Shown here: in pieces, positions 48,092 to 61,400 of the stretch
Position numbering within the stretch: position 1 is the stretch's first letter
Layout of the letters: every line of letters starts with the position of its first letter
Assembly (NCBI GenBank): GCA_963995525.1
Contig: CAXEFP010000902.1
Location: 434,001 to 498,000 of the forward strand
DNA length: 64,000 bases
Direction of reading: 5' to 3'
Origin: Escarpia spicata
Lineage: Eukaryota; Annelida; Polychaeta; Sabellida; Siboglinidae
Notes under the pieces: generated by a model
The model's database searches: none
What the model was told of the DNA's origin: nothing
Seen by the model: only the letters and a program-made list of their open reading frames with translations
Program-made: the position numbers and the translations under genes

Positions 48092-50581
48092 TGGCCTCCA
48101 CGCTTGAATACAATATTCTAAATGAGGCCTAACTATTGTTTTGTACAGCGGTATTATTAGCTCTTTTTCCTTATACGTTATGTTTCGCCTAATTAATCCA
48201 AGGATTTGATTTCCCTTTGAAGCTGCAATTCCGCACTGCTCTGAAATCTTCATATCAGCACTAACGGTTAACCCTAAGTCCTTTTCTTTTACAGTAGTAC
48301 TTAGTACAGTATCCCCCATTGTATATTCTACCTCTTCGTTCCCATGTCCTATGTGGAGGCATTTACATTTCCCAAAATTGAACATCATTTGCCATTTTTC
48401 AGACCATTTCATCAACCTGTCAAGATCATCTTGTAAATGCTGTCTATCTCCATCACTTTTAATCCTTCTAAACACTTTTGTATCATCCGCAAATTTCAAC
48501 ACCTTGCTTGTTATTTCATCATCCAAATCGTTGATGTATATTAAGAATAATATAGGACCTAATACTGATCCCTGTGGTACCCCACTCAATACCGATTTCC
48601 AGTTTGAAGCCTCCCCATCAACTACTACACGTTGTCTTCTGTCAATCAGCCATTGTTCTATCCAGTTTATTATACCATTTCCTATGCCATGGGCCTTTAG
48701 TTTAAGCAGTAATCTTTGATGTGGTACTTTGTCAAAAGCTTTTTGAAAATCTAAGTAGACGATATCTACTGGTGTTCCCTCATCTACCCACTTAGTGATG
48801 TCTTCCAAAAAACATAACATATTTGTTAAGCATGACCTCGCTTTAAAAAAACCATGTTGAGATGGGTTTATCAAGTTTTGTTTAGCAAGAAAATCCACCA
48901 TGTGATCTTTAATTAGTCTTTCTAATAATTTACAAATCACTGATGTTAAACTCACTGGTCTATAGTTCTCTGACTTGTTTCTCGAACCTTTTTTGAATAA
49001 CGGTATAATGTTTGCTTCTTTCCATTCTAAAGGAACCACTCCCTCTTCTAATGACAAGTTGAAAACTGTTGCAAGTGGTATGCTAATTTGTTCTACAATT
49101 TCCAATAGTAGTTTGGGTGGAATACCATCCACTCCAGGTGATTTATTTTCCTTCATAGCCCTTATTTTCTTAGCTACCATTTCCGGGGTTACAATTAATT
49201 GTCCTAAATAGTCTGAATCTGCCCCCTTGAACTTAGCCTTTGGTATTGGCAGTGAACTAATATCTTCCCTGGTAAACACTGAACTAAAGTACTCATTCAG
49301 GTCTTCTGCCATTATGAATCCCTCTGATATCATATTTCCAGCACTATCTTCTAGAGGACCGACCTTATCTTGAACTTTCTGTTTGCTTCGAACATACGCA
49401 TAAAAACTCTTGCTGTCATGTTTTATATTACTAGCTAATTGTTGTTCATAGCTTCTCTTTGAATTTCTAATTTCAGCTGTAGCTTGGTTAAGTGCTTCTT
49501 TATAATTGTTGTAGTCTTCATCATTTCCAGTACATCTATATGACTTCCACATCATTTGTTTATACTTAATTTTTCTAATGGCTTCTTTCGATAAGTGTTT
49601 CTTTTTGGACCGTTTTCCTTGGTTTTTGAAGGGTACAAATTTATCGATTATGCACTTAATTTCACTCTTTAATATATTCCAGCATTCTGTTGCCGTCTTA
49701 TTTTTCAGTGTCTTATTCCAGTCTATCTTTGCTAAATATTTCCTCATGTCCTTATACCTTCCTTTGTGAAAATTTCTCCTATACTGCTTTTTGCTATTCC
49801 TTTCTGATTTTACTTTGATGGTAAAATGTATCTGGTTGTGATCGCTACTCCCCAGTGGCTCACATATCTTGACATTGTCAACTAATTCATTCTGTGAGGA
49901 CAAAACTATGTCTAACACATTCTCACCCCTGGTTGGTTCTAGCACATGTTGAGAAAGGAATGTATCTTGAACTAAAACTAAAAACTTGTGGTCCTCTCTC
50001 CCCATACTCTGTAGAGATTTCCATTGTATATGCCCATGGTTAAAATCCCCCATAATAATACAGTCCCGTTTGCTTACTTCCCTTATAGCGTTTTGTATTT
50101 TTTCATTCTCTTCTATGCTTATGTTTGGACTTCGATAAACCAACCCAACCGTCAACGTTGAGTTTCCTGTAACTATGTTACACCAAACAGCTTCTTCGCA
50201 ATCTGCTTCTCTTTCTAATTTTATTTCATAAGCCTGAATAGATTCTTTAATATATAAAATAACTCCACCTCCCTTTCTTCCTATTCTATCTTTTCTAAAC
50301 ATTACATATCCTGTCAGTCCCAATTCAGCATCTGATATATCGGTGGTGGTCCAGGATTCGGTTATACCTATTATATGAGGGTCAATATCTTCTACCATAA
50401 TGTTTAGTTCATTTCTTTTGTTTACTATACTCCTTGCATTTAAACAAACACATTTATATCCAGCTTCAGAAGAGTTTTCCAGACTGTTATTTGTTGATTT
50501 ATTTGTGCTGTCTTTGTCTATGCCTCCATTTTCAGGCTTTTCTGTGAGTCCCCCCTGCGAATCTAGTTTAAATAGATGCAA
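48074..50581 (-). pseudogene. CR1 ORF2: APE endonuclease and reverse transcriptase
   Basis: 835 codons. In target-primed reverse transcription, the endonuclease nicks chromosomal DNA and the RT copies the element's RNA from that nick. APE endonuclease residues 42-255 show CLNARS (Asn48), ITESW (Glu75), VYRSP (Tyr149), GDFN (179-181) and SDHN (246-249). RT residues ~470-780 show SPGVDGIPP (481-489), RPVSLTS (541-547), DFQKAFDKVP (611-620), GVPQGSVLGP (667-676) and the catalytic FADD (697-700). All catalytic positions are intact. The start at ATG 50581 overlaps the ORF1 stop by 19 bases, a plausible arrangement for reinitiation. The frame ends early at TAG 48074-48076 because of a one-base deletion, with the C-terminus continuing at 47685-48091. 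Plus-strand frames within this region are shadows. Confidence 0.95.
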
Positions 50582-50809
50582 CCTGTCCCACTGTCAACAG
50601 ATTGCAGCAGATTCTCTGAGAAAACTGCTGCCCCCTTTCCACTAAGATGGAGGCCATCTCTCATGTACATATCTTCCCTCCCAACAAAGTATCCCCATAA
50701 ATCTGTGAATCCCACCCCCTCTTCTTCACACATCTGCTCAGCTAGTGCATTGATCGCCATCCTCTTGCAGTTTCTATACGTTGCCCCCCTTCCTCCCATT
50801 ACTGGCAAA
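50563..50809 (-). pseudogene. CR1 ORF1 C-terminal fragment (esterase-like end)
   Basis: About 81 residues left by 5' truncation. The sequence opens LPVMGGRG, has YRNCKRMAIN (residues 11-20), GVGFTDLW (31-38) and ends with the block MRDGLHLSGKGAAVF, where D51 and H54 match the Asp-His pair of the SGNH-hydrolase (esterase) domain found in CR1 and L2 ORF1. The nucleophile serine block lies upstream and is missing. The first codon is TTG, created by truncation, not a real start. It stops at 50563-50565, overlapping ORF2. Confidence 0.8.
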
Positions 50810-52970
50810 TGAGTACTAAACGTACTGCTCCTTTAGACAAGATAAAACATCAAATGGGGATGAGTTTTCACACATATAACTTACGTAATATGTTCTTGTA
50901 ACTTACGTGACGGAGATAAAACGGTAACATGCATTCCCATTTGTGGTTAATCTAGTTATGTGTGTAGCTTGATATCAGTCTAGCGTTCGTGAAGATTTGT
51001 AACATGCAGAACATCTATTTGGGGTAAAACCACATTCAGGATCCGTCTGCCGAAAAAGTGTACTTAAAATACCGTTTTCTGTGATATGCATACATTTTGT
51101 TCGAACACTTTGATATGGGACATGTTTGTCTCGTGAGTACTGAATGTACTGCTGCTTTACACAATATAAAACATCAAATGTGGATGAGTTTTCACACCTA
51201 CAACTAACGTAATATGTTCTTGTAACTTACATGACGGAGATAAAACGGTAACATACATTCCCATTTGTGATTAATCTAGTTATGTGTGTAGCTTGATATC
51301 AGTCTAGCCTTCGTGAAGATTTGTAACATGCAAAACATATATTTGGGGTAAGACCACATTAAGGATCCGTCCGCCGAAAAAAGTGCACTACAAATACCGT
51401 TTTGCAGTGATATGCATAAATGTTGTTCCAACACTTTGACATGGGACATGTTTGTCTCGTGAGTACTGAACGTACTGCTCCTTTAGACAAGATAAACCAT
51501 CAAATGGGGATGAGTTTTCACACCTATAACTTACGTAATATGTTCTTGTAACTTACGTGACGGAGATAAAACGGTAACATGCATTCCCATTTGTGGTTAA
51601 TCTAGTTATGTGTGTAACTTGATATCAGGCTAGCCTTCGTGAAGATTTGTAACATGCAAAACATCTATTTGGGGTAAAACCACATTCAGGATCCGTCTGC
51701 CGAAAAAGTGTACTTAAAATACCGTTTTCTGTGATATGCATAAATTTTGTTCGAACACTTTGATATGGGACATGTTTGTCTCGTGAGTACTGAATGTACT
51801 GCTGCTTTACACAATATAAAACGTCAAATGTGGATGAGTTTTCACACCTACAACTTACGTAATATGTTCTTGTAACTTACGTGACGGATATAAAACGGTA
51901 ACATGCATTCCCATTTGTGGTTAATCTAGTTATGTGTGTAGCTGGATATCAGTCTAGCCTTCATGAAGATTTGTAACATGCAAAATATCTATTTGGGGTA
52001 AGACCACATTAAGGATCCGTCCGCAGAAAAAAGTGCACTACAAATACCTTTTTGCAGTGATATGCATAAATTTTGTTCGAAATTTTGATATGGGACATGT
52101 TTGTCTCATGAGTACTAAACGTACTGCTCCTTTAGACAAGATAAAACATCAAATGGGGATGAGTTTTCACACATATAACTTACGTAATATGTTCTTGTAA
52201 CTTACGTGACGGAGATAAAACGGTAACATGCATTCCCATTTGTGGTTAATCTAGTTATGTGTGTAGCTTGATATCAGTCTAGCGTTCGTGAAGATTTGTA
52301 ACATGCAGAACATCTATTTGGGGTAAAACCACATTCAGGATCCGTCTGCCGAAAAAGTGTACTTAAAATACCGTTTTCTGTGATATGCATACATTTTGTT
52401 CGAACACTTTGATATGGGACATGTTTGTCTCGTGAGTACTGAATGTACTGCTGCTTTACACAATATAAAACATCAAATGTGGATGAGTTTTCACACCTAC
52501 AACTTACGTAATATGTTCTTGTAACTTACATGACGGAGATAAAACGGTAACATACATTCCCATTTGTGATTAATCTAGTTATGTGTGTAGCTTGATATCA
52601 GTCTAGCCTTCGTGAAGATTTGTAACATGCAAAACATATATTTGGGGTAAGACCACATTAAGGATCCGTCCGCCGAAAAAAGTGCACTACAAATACCGTT
52701 TTGCAGTGATATGCATAAATGTTGTTCCAACACTTTGACATGGGACATGTTTGTCTCGTGAGTACTGAACGTACTGCTCCTTTAGACAAGATAAACCATC
52801 AAATGGGGATGAGTTTTCACACCTATAACTTACGTAATATGTTCTTGTAACTTACGTGACGGAGATAAAACGGTAACATGCATTCCCATTTGTGGTTAAT
52901 CTAGTTATGTGTGTAACTTGATATCAGGCTAGCCTTCGTGAAGATTTGTAACATGCAGAACATCTATTTG
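50810..52970 (+). repeat. 1299-bp 4-monomer duplication spanning the CR1 site
   Basis: Sequence right of the LINE (50810 to ~51660) matches 52109 to ~52960 at a 1299-bp shift. Sequence left of the LINE (~47130-47584) matches ~51660-52108. Shared rare variants include TAAAACGTCAAATG, GTAGCTGGATATC, CTTCATGAAG, CCGCAGAAAAAAG and TTCGAAATTTTGATATGG. Confidence 0.88.
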
Positions 52971-55185
52971 GGGTAAGACCACATTAAGGATCCGTCAGCC
53001 GAAAAAAGTGCACTACAAATACCGTTTTCTGTGATGTGAATAAATGTTGTTCGAACACTTTGACATGGGACATGTTTGTCTCGTGATTATTCAATGTACT
53101 GCTGCTATAGACAACATAAAACATCAAATGGGGATGAATTTTCACAACTGTAACTTACGTAATATTTTCTTGTAACTTACGTGACGGATATAAAACGGTA
53201 ACATGCATTCCCATTTGTGGTTAATCTAGTTATGTGTGTAGCTTGATATCAGTCTAGCGTTCGTGAAGATTTGTAACATGCAGAACATCTATTTGGGGTA
53301 AAACCACATTCAGGATCCGTCTGCCGAAAAAGTGTACTTAAAATACCGTTTTCTGTGATATGCATACATTTTGTTCGAACCCTTTGATATGGGACATGTT
53401 TGTCTCGTGAGTACTGAATGTACTGCTGCTTTACACAATATAAAACATCAAATGTGGATGAGTTTTCACACCTACAACTTACGTAATATGTTCTTGTAAC
53501 TTACATGACGGAGATAAAACGGTAACATACATTCCCATTTGTGATTAATCTAGTTATGTGTGTAGCTTGATATCAGTCTAGCCTTCGTGAAGATTTGTAA
53601 CATGCAAAACATATATTTGGGGTAAGACCACATTAAGGATCCGTCCGCCGAAAAAAGTGCACTACAAATACCGTTTTGCAGTGATATGCATAAATGTTGT
53701 TCCAACACTTTGACATGGGACATGTTTGTCTCGTGAGTACTGAACGTACTGCTCCTTTAGACAAGATAAACCATCAAATGGGGATGAGTTTTCACACCTA
53801 TAACTTACGTAATATGTTCTTGTAACTTACGTGACGGAGATAAAACGGTAACATGCATTCCCATTTGTGGTTAATCTAGTTATGTGTGTAACTTGATATC
53901 AGGCTAGCCTTCGTGAAGATTTGTAACATGCAGAACATCTATTTGGGGTAAGACCACATTAAGGATCCGTCAGCCGAAAAAAGTGCACTACAAATACCGT
54001 TTTCTGTGATGTGAATAAATGTTGTTCGAACACTTTGACATGGGACATGTTTGTCTCGTGATTATTCAATGTACTGCTGCTATAGACAACATAAAACATC
54101 AAATGGGGATGAATTTTCACAACTGTAACTTACGTAATATTTTCTTGTAACTTACGTGACGGATATAAAACGGTAACATGCATTCCCATTTGTGGTTAAT
54201 CTAGTTATGTGTGTAGCTTGATATCAGTCTAGCGTTCGTGAAGATTTGTAACATGCAGAACATCTATTTGGGGTAAAACCACATTCAGGATCCGTCTGCC
54301 GAAAAAGTGTACTTAAAATACCGTTTTCTGTGATATGCATACATTTTGTTCGAACCCTTTGATATGGGACATGTTTGTCTCGTGAGTACTGAATGTACTG
54401 CTGCTTTACACAATATAAAACATCAAATGTGGATGAGTTTTCACACCTACAACTTACGTAATATGTTCTTGTAACTTACATGACGGAGATAAAACGGTAA
54501 CATACATTCCCATTTGTGATTAATCTAGTTATGTGTGTAGCTTGATATCAGTCTAGCCTTCGTGAAGATTTGTAACATGCAAAACATATATTTGGGGTAA
54601 GACCACATTAAGGATCCGTCCGCCGAAAAAAGTGCACTACAAATACCGTTTTGCAGTGATATGCATAAATGTTGTTCCAACACTTTGACATGGGACATGT
54701 TTGTCTCGTGAGTACTGAACGTACTGCTCCTTTAGACAAGATAAACCATCAAATGGGGATGAGTTTTCACACCTATAACTTACGTAATATGTTCTTGTAA
54801 CTTACGTGACGGAGATAAAACGGTAACATGCATTCCCATTTGTGGTTAATCTAGTTATGTGTGTAACTTGATATCAGGCTAGCCTTCGTGAAGATTTGTA
54901 ACATGCAGAACATCTATTTGGGGTAAGACCACATTAAGGATCCGTCAGCCGAAAAAAGTGCACTACAAATACCGTTTTCTGTGATATGAATAAATGTTGT
55001 TCGAACACTTTGACATGGGACATGTTTGTCTCGTGATTATTCAATGTACTGCTGCTATAGACAACATAAAACATCAAATGGGGATGAATTTTCACAACTG
55101 TAACTTACGTAATATTTTCTTGTAACTTACGTGACGGATATAAAACGGTAACATGCATTCCCATTTGTGGTTAATCTAGTTATGT
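52261..55185 (+). repeat. 975-bp 3-monomer higher-order repeat, three copies
   Basis: Three successive monomer types (B-type; GCAGTGATATGCATAAATGTTGTTCC type; GTGATTATTCAATG type) repeat as a block. GTGTAACTTGATATCAGGC is at 52911, 53886 and 54861, each 975 bp apart. The first copy has GAACACTTTG where the next two have GAACCCTTTG. Confidence 0.88.
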
Positions 55186-58100
55186 GTGTAGCTTGATATC
55201 AGTCTAACCTTCGTGAAGATATGTTACATGCAAAACATATATTTGGGGTAAGACCACATTAAGGATCCGTCCGCTGAAAAAAGTGCACTACAAATACAGT
55301 TTTGCTGTGATATGCTTAAATTGTGTTCGAACACTTTGACATGGGACATGTTTGTCTCGTGAGTACTGAATGTTCTGCTGCTTTAGACAAAATAAAACAT
55401 CAAATGGGGATGAGTTTTCACAACTATAACTTACGTAATATGTTCTTGTAACTTACATGACGGAGATAAAACGGTAACATACATTCCCATTTGTGATTAA
55501 TCTAGTTATGTGTGTAGCTTGATATCAGTATAGCCTTCGTGAAGATTTGTAACATGCAAAACATATATTTGGGATAAGACCACATTAGGATCCGTCCGCC
55601 GAAAAAAGTGCACTACAAATACCGTTTTGCTGTGATATGCATAAATTTTGTTCGAACACTTTGATATGGGACATGTTTGTCTCGTGAGTACTGAATGTAC
55701 TGCTGCTTTTGACAATATAAAACATTAAATGTGGATGAGTTTTCACACCTACAACTTACGTAATATGTTCTTGTAACTTACGTGACGGAGATAAAACGGT
55801 AACATGCATTCCCATTTGTGGTTAATTTAGTTATGTGTGTAGCTTGATATCAGTCTAGCGTTCGTGAAGATTTGTAACATGCAGAACATCTATTTGGGGT
55901 AAAACCACATTCAGGATCCGTCTGCCGAAAAAGTGTACTTAAAATACCGTTTTCTGTGATATGCATAAATTTTGTTCGAACACTTTGATATGGGACATGT
56001 TTGTCTCGTGAGTACTGAATGTACTGCTGCTTTTGACAATATAAAACATTAAATGTGGATGAGTTTTCACACCTACAACTTACGTAATATGTTCTTGTAA
56101 CTTACGTGACGGAGATAAAACGGTAACATACATTCCCATTTGTGGTTAATCTAGTTATGTGTGTAGCTTGATATCAATCTAGCCTTCGTGAAGATATGTA
56201 ACATGCAAAACATATATTTGGGGTAAGACCACATTAAGGATCCGTCCGCCGAAAAAAGTGCACTACAAATACCGTTTTGCAGTGATATGCATAAATTTTG
56301 TTCGAACACTTTGATATGGGACATGTTTGTCTCGTGAGTACTGAACGTACTGCTCCTTTAGACAAGATAAAACATCAAATGGGGATAAGTTTTCACACCT
56401 ATAACTTACGTAATATGTTCTTGTAACTTACGTGACGGAGATAAAACGGTAACATGCATTCCCATTTGTGGTTAATCTAGTTATGTGTGTAGCTTGATAT
56501 CAGTCTAGCGTTCGTGAAGATTTGTAACATGCAGAACATCTATTTGGGGTAAAACCACATTCAGGATCCGTCTGCCGAAAAAGTGTACTTAAAATACCGT
56601 TTTCTGTGATATGCATAAATTTTGTTCGAACACTTTGATATGGGACATGTTTGTCTCGTGAGTACTGAATGTACTGCTGCTTTACACAATATAAAACATC
56701 AAATGTGGATGAGTTTTCACACCTACAACTTACGTAATATGTTCTTGTAACTTACGTGACGGAGATAAAAAGGTAACATGCATTCCCATTTGTGGTTAAT
56801 CTAATTATGTGTGTAGCTTGATAACAGTTTAGCCTTCGTGAAGATTTGTAACATGCAAAACATATATTTGGGGTAAGACTACATTAAGGATCCGTCCGCC
56901 AAAAAAAGTGCACTACAAATACCGTTTTGCAGTGAAATGCATAAATGTTGTTCGAACACTTTGACATGGGACATGTTTGTCTCGTGAGTACTGAACGTAC
57001 TGCTCCTTTAGACAAGATAAACCATCAAATGGGGATGAGTTTTCACACCTATAACTTACGTAATATGTTCTTGTAACTTACGTGACGGAGATAAAACGGT
57101 AACATGCATTCCCATTTGTGGTTAATCTAGTTATGTGTGTAACTTGATATCAGGCTAGCCTTCGTGAAGATTTGTAACATGCAGAACATCTATTTGGGGT
57201 AAGACCACATTAAGGATCCGTCAGCCGAAAAAAGTGCACTACAAATACCGTTTTCTGTGATATGAATAAATGTTGTTCGAACACTTTGACATGGGACATG
57301 TTTGTCTCGTGATTATTCAATGTACTGCTGCTATAGACAACATAAAACATCAAATGGGGATGAATTTTCACAACTGTAACTTACGTAATATTTTCTTGTA
57401 ACTTACGTGACGGATATAAAACGGTAACATGCATTCCCATTTGTGGTTAATCTAGTTATGTGTGTAGCTTGATATCAGTCTAACCTTCGTGAAGATGTGT
57501 TACATGCAAAACATCTATTTGGGGTAAGACCACATTAAGGATCCGTCCGCTGAAAAAAGTGCACTACAAATACAGTTTTGCTGTGATATGCTTAAATTGT
57601 GTTCGAACACTTTGACATGGGACATGTTTGTCTCGTGAGTACTGAATGTTCTGCTGCTTTAGACAAAATAAAACATCAAATGGGGATGAGTTTTCACAAC
57701 TATAACTTACGTAATATGTTCTTGTAACTTACATGACGGAGATAAAACGGTAACATACATTCCCATTTGTGATTAATCTAGTTATGTGTGTAGCTTGATA
57801 TCAGTCTAGCCTTCGTGAAGATTTGTAACATGCAAAACATATATTTGGGATAAGACCACATTAGGATCCGTCCGCCGAAAAAAGTGCACTACAAATACCG
57901 TTTTGCTGTGATATGCATAAATTTTGTTCGAACACTTTGATATGGGACATGTTTGTCTCGTGAGTACTGAATGTACTGCTGCTTTTGACAATATAAAACA
58001 TCAAATGTGGATGAGTTTTCACATCTACAACTTACGTAATATGTTCTTGAAACTTACGTGACGGAGATAAAACGGTAACATGCATTCCCATTTGTGGTTA

Positions 58101-58449
58101 ATCTAGTTATGTGTGTAGCTTGATATCAAACTAGCCTTCGTGAAGATATGTAACATGCAAAACATATATTTGGGGTAAGACCACATTAAGGATCCGTCCG
58201 CCGAAAAAAGTGCACTACAAATACCGTTTTGCAGTGATATGCATAAATGTTGTTCGAACACTTTGATATGGGACATGTTTGTCTCGTGAGTACTGAACGT
58301 ACTGCTCCTTTAGACAAGATAAAACATCAAATGGGGATAACTTTTCACACCTATAACTTACGTAATATGTTCTTGTAACTTACGTGACGGAGATAAAACG
58401 GTAACATGCATTCCCATTTGTGGTTAATCTAGTTATGTGTGTAGCTTGA

Positions 58450-61400
58450 TATCAGTCTAGCGTTCGTGAAGATTTGTAACATGCAGAACATCTATTTGGG
58501 GTAAAACCACATTCAGGATCCGTCTGCCGAAAAAGTGTACTTAAAATACCGTTTTCTGTGATATGCATAAATTTTGTTCGAACACTTTGATATGGGACAT
58601 GTTTGTCTCGTGAGTACTGAATGTACTGCTGCTTTTGACAATATAAAACATCAAATGTGGATGAGTTTTCACACCTACAACTTACGTAATATGTTCTTGT
58701 AACTTACGTGACGGAGATAAAACGGTAACATGCATTCCCATTTGTGGTTAATCTAGTTATGTGTGTAGCTTGATATCAATCTAGCCTTCGTGAAGATATG
58801 TAACATGCAAAACATATATTTGGGGTAAGACCACATTAAGGATCCGTCCGCCAAAAAAAGTGCACTACAAATACCGTTTTGCAGTGAAATGCATAAATGT
58901 TGTTCGAACACTTTGACATGGGACATGTTTGTCTCGTGAGTACTGAACGTACTGCTCCTATAGACAAGATAAACCATCAAATGGGGATGAGTTTTCACAC
59001 CTATAACTTACGTAATATGTTCTTGTAACTTACATGACGGAGATAAAACGGTAACATACATTCCCATTTGTGATTAATCTAGTTATGTGTGTAGCTTGAT
59101 ATCAGTCTAGCCTTCGTGAAGATTTGTAACATGCAAAACATATATTTGGGATAAGACCACATTAGGATCCGTCCGCCGAAAAAAGTGCACTACAAATACC
59201 GTTTTGCTGTGATATGCATAAATTTTGTTCGAACACTTTGATATGGGACATGTTTGTCTCGTGAGTACTGAATGTACTGCTGCTTTACACAATATAAAAC
59301 ATAAAATGTGGATGAGTTTTCACACCTACAACTTACGTAATATGTTCTTGTAACTTACGTGACGGAGATAAAACGGTAACATGCATTCCCATTTGTGGTT
59401 AATCTAGTTATGTGTGTAGCTTGATATCAAACTAGCCTTCGTGAAGATATGTAACATGCAAAACATATATTTGGGGTAAGACCACATTAAGGATCCGTCC
59501 GCCGAAAAAAGTGCACTACAAATACCGTTTTGCAGTGATATGCATAAATGTTGTTCGAACACTTTGATATGGGACATGTTTGTCTCGTGAGTACTGAACG
59601 TACTGCTCCTTTAGACAAGATAAAACATCAAATGGGGATAACTTTTCACACCTATAACTTACGTAATATGTTCTTGTAACTTACGTGACGGAGATAAAAC
59701 GGTAACATGCATTCCCATTTGTGGTTAATCTAGTTATGTGTGTAGCTTGATATCAGTCTAGCGTTCGTGAAGATTTGTAACATGCAGAACATCTATTTGG
59801 GGTAAAACCACATTCAGGATCCGTCTTCCGAAAAAGTGTACTTAAAATACCGTTTTCTGTGATATGCATACATTTTGTTCGAACACTTTGATATGGGACA
59901 TGTTTGTCTCGTGAGTACTGAATGTACTGCTGCTTTTGACAATATAAAACATCAAATGTGGATGAGTTTTCACACCTACAACTTACGTAATATGTTCTTG
60001 TAACTTACGTGACGGAGATAAAACGGTAACATGCATTCCCATTTGTGGTTAATCTAGTTATTTGTGTAGCTTGATATCAATCTAGCCTTCGTGAAGATAT
60101 GTAACATGCAAAACATATATTTGGGGTAAGACCACATTAAGGATCCGTCCGCCGAAAAAAGTGCACTACAAATACCGTTTTGCAGTGATATGCATAAATT
60201 TTGTTCGAACACTTTGATATGGGACATGTTTGTCTCGTGAGTACTGAACGTACTGCTCCTTTAGACAAGATAAAACATCAAATGGGGATAAGTTTTCACA
60301 CCTATAACTTACGTAATATGTTCTTGTAACTTACGTGACGGAGATAAAACGGTAACATGCATTCCCATTTGTGGTTAATCTAGTTATGTGTGTAGCTTGA
60401 TATCAGTCTAACCTTCGTGAAGATTTGTTACATGCAAAACATCTATTTGGGGTAAGACCACATTAAGGATCCGTCCGCTGAAAAAAGTGCACTACAAATA
60501 CAGTTTTGCTGTGATATGCTTAAATTGTGCTCGAACACTTTGACATGGGACATGTTTGTCTCGTGAGTACTGAATGTACTGCTGCTTTTGACAATATAAA
60601 ACATCAAATGTGGATGAGTTTTCACATCTACAACTTACGTAATATGTTCTTGTAACTTACGTGACGGAGATAAAACGGTAACATGCATTCCCATTTGTGG
60701 TTAATCTAGTTATGTGTGTAGCTTGATATCAAACTAGCCTTCGTGAAGATATGTAACATGCAAAACATATATTTGGGGTAAGACCACATTAAGGATCCGT
60801 CCGCCGAAAAAAGTGCACTACAAATACCGTTTTGCAGTGATATGCATAAATGTTGTTCGAACACTTTGATATGGGACATGTTTGTCTCGTGAGTACTGAA
60901 CGTACTGCTCCTTTAGACAAGATAAAACATCAAATGGGGATAAGTTTTCACACCTATGACTTACGTAATATGTTCTTGTAACTTACGTGACGGAGATAAA
61001 ACGGTAACATGCATTCCCATTTGTGGTTAATCTAGTTATGTGTGTAGCTTGATATCAGTCTAGCGTTCGTGAAGATTTGTAACATGCAGAACATCTATTT
61101 GGGGTAAAACCACATTCAGGATCCGTCTGCCGAAAAAGTGTACTTAAAATACCGTTTTCTGTGATATGCATACATTTTGTTCGAACACTTTGATATGGGA
61201 CATGTTTGTCTCGTGAGTACTGAATGTACTGCTGCTTTACACAATATAAAACATCAAATGTGGATGAGTTTTCACACCTACAACTTACGTAATATGTTCT
61301 TGTAACTTACGTGACGGAGATAAAACGGTAACATGCATTCCCATTTGTGGTTAATCTAATTATGTGTGTAGCTTGATAACAGTTTAGCCTTCGTGAAGAT

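Larger units (their letters stand above)
47585..50809 (-). mobile_element. CR1-like non-LTR retrotransposon, 5'-truncated
   Basis: About 3.2 kb on the minus strand: the tail of ORF1, nearly all of ORF2 with one frameshift, a ~75-100-bp 3' UTR, and a 3' end made of a 10-bp tandem repeat instead of poly(A). The 3' boundary is at 47584/47585 and the 5' truncation at 50809. The unoccupied version of the target is at 52101-52120, which shows that at most one base is shared between the flanks, so there is no real target-site duplication. Short or missing duplications and microsatellite 3' ends are characteristic of CR1-group elements. Confidence 0.92.

Noticed and set aside
47608..50812. Plus-strand frames within the LINE (for example 48351-48719, 48975-49211, 50400-50645)
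   Set aside because: They are shadows of CR1 ORF2 and ORF1, which carry clear domain motifs on the minus strand.
47570..50815. Target-site duplication around the CR1 element
   Set aside because: The empty site at 52101-52120 accounts for both flanks with at most one shared base.
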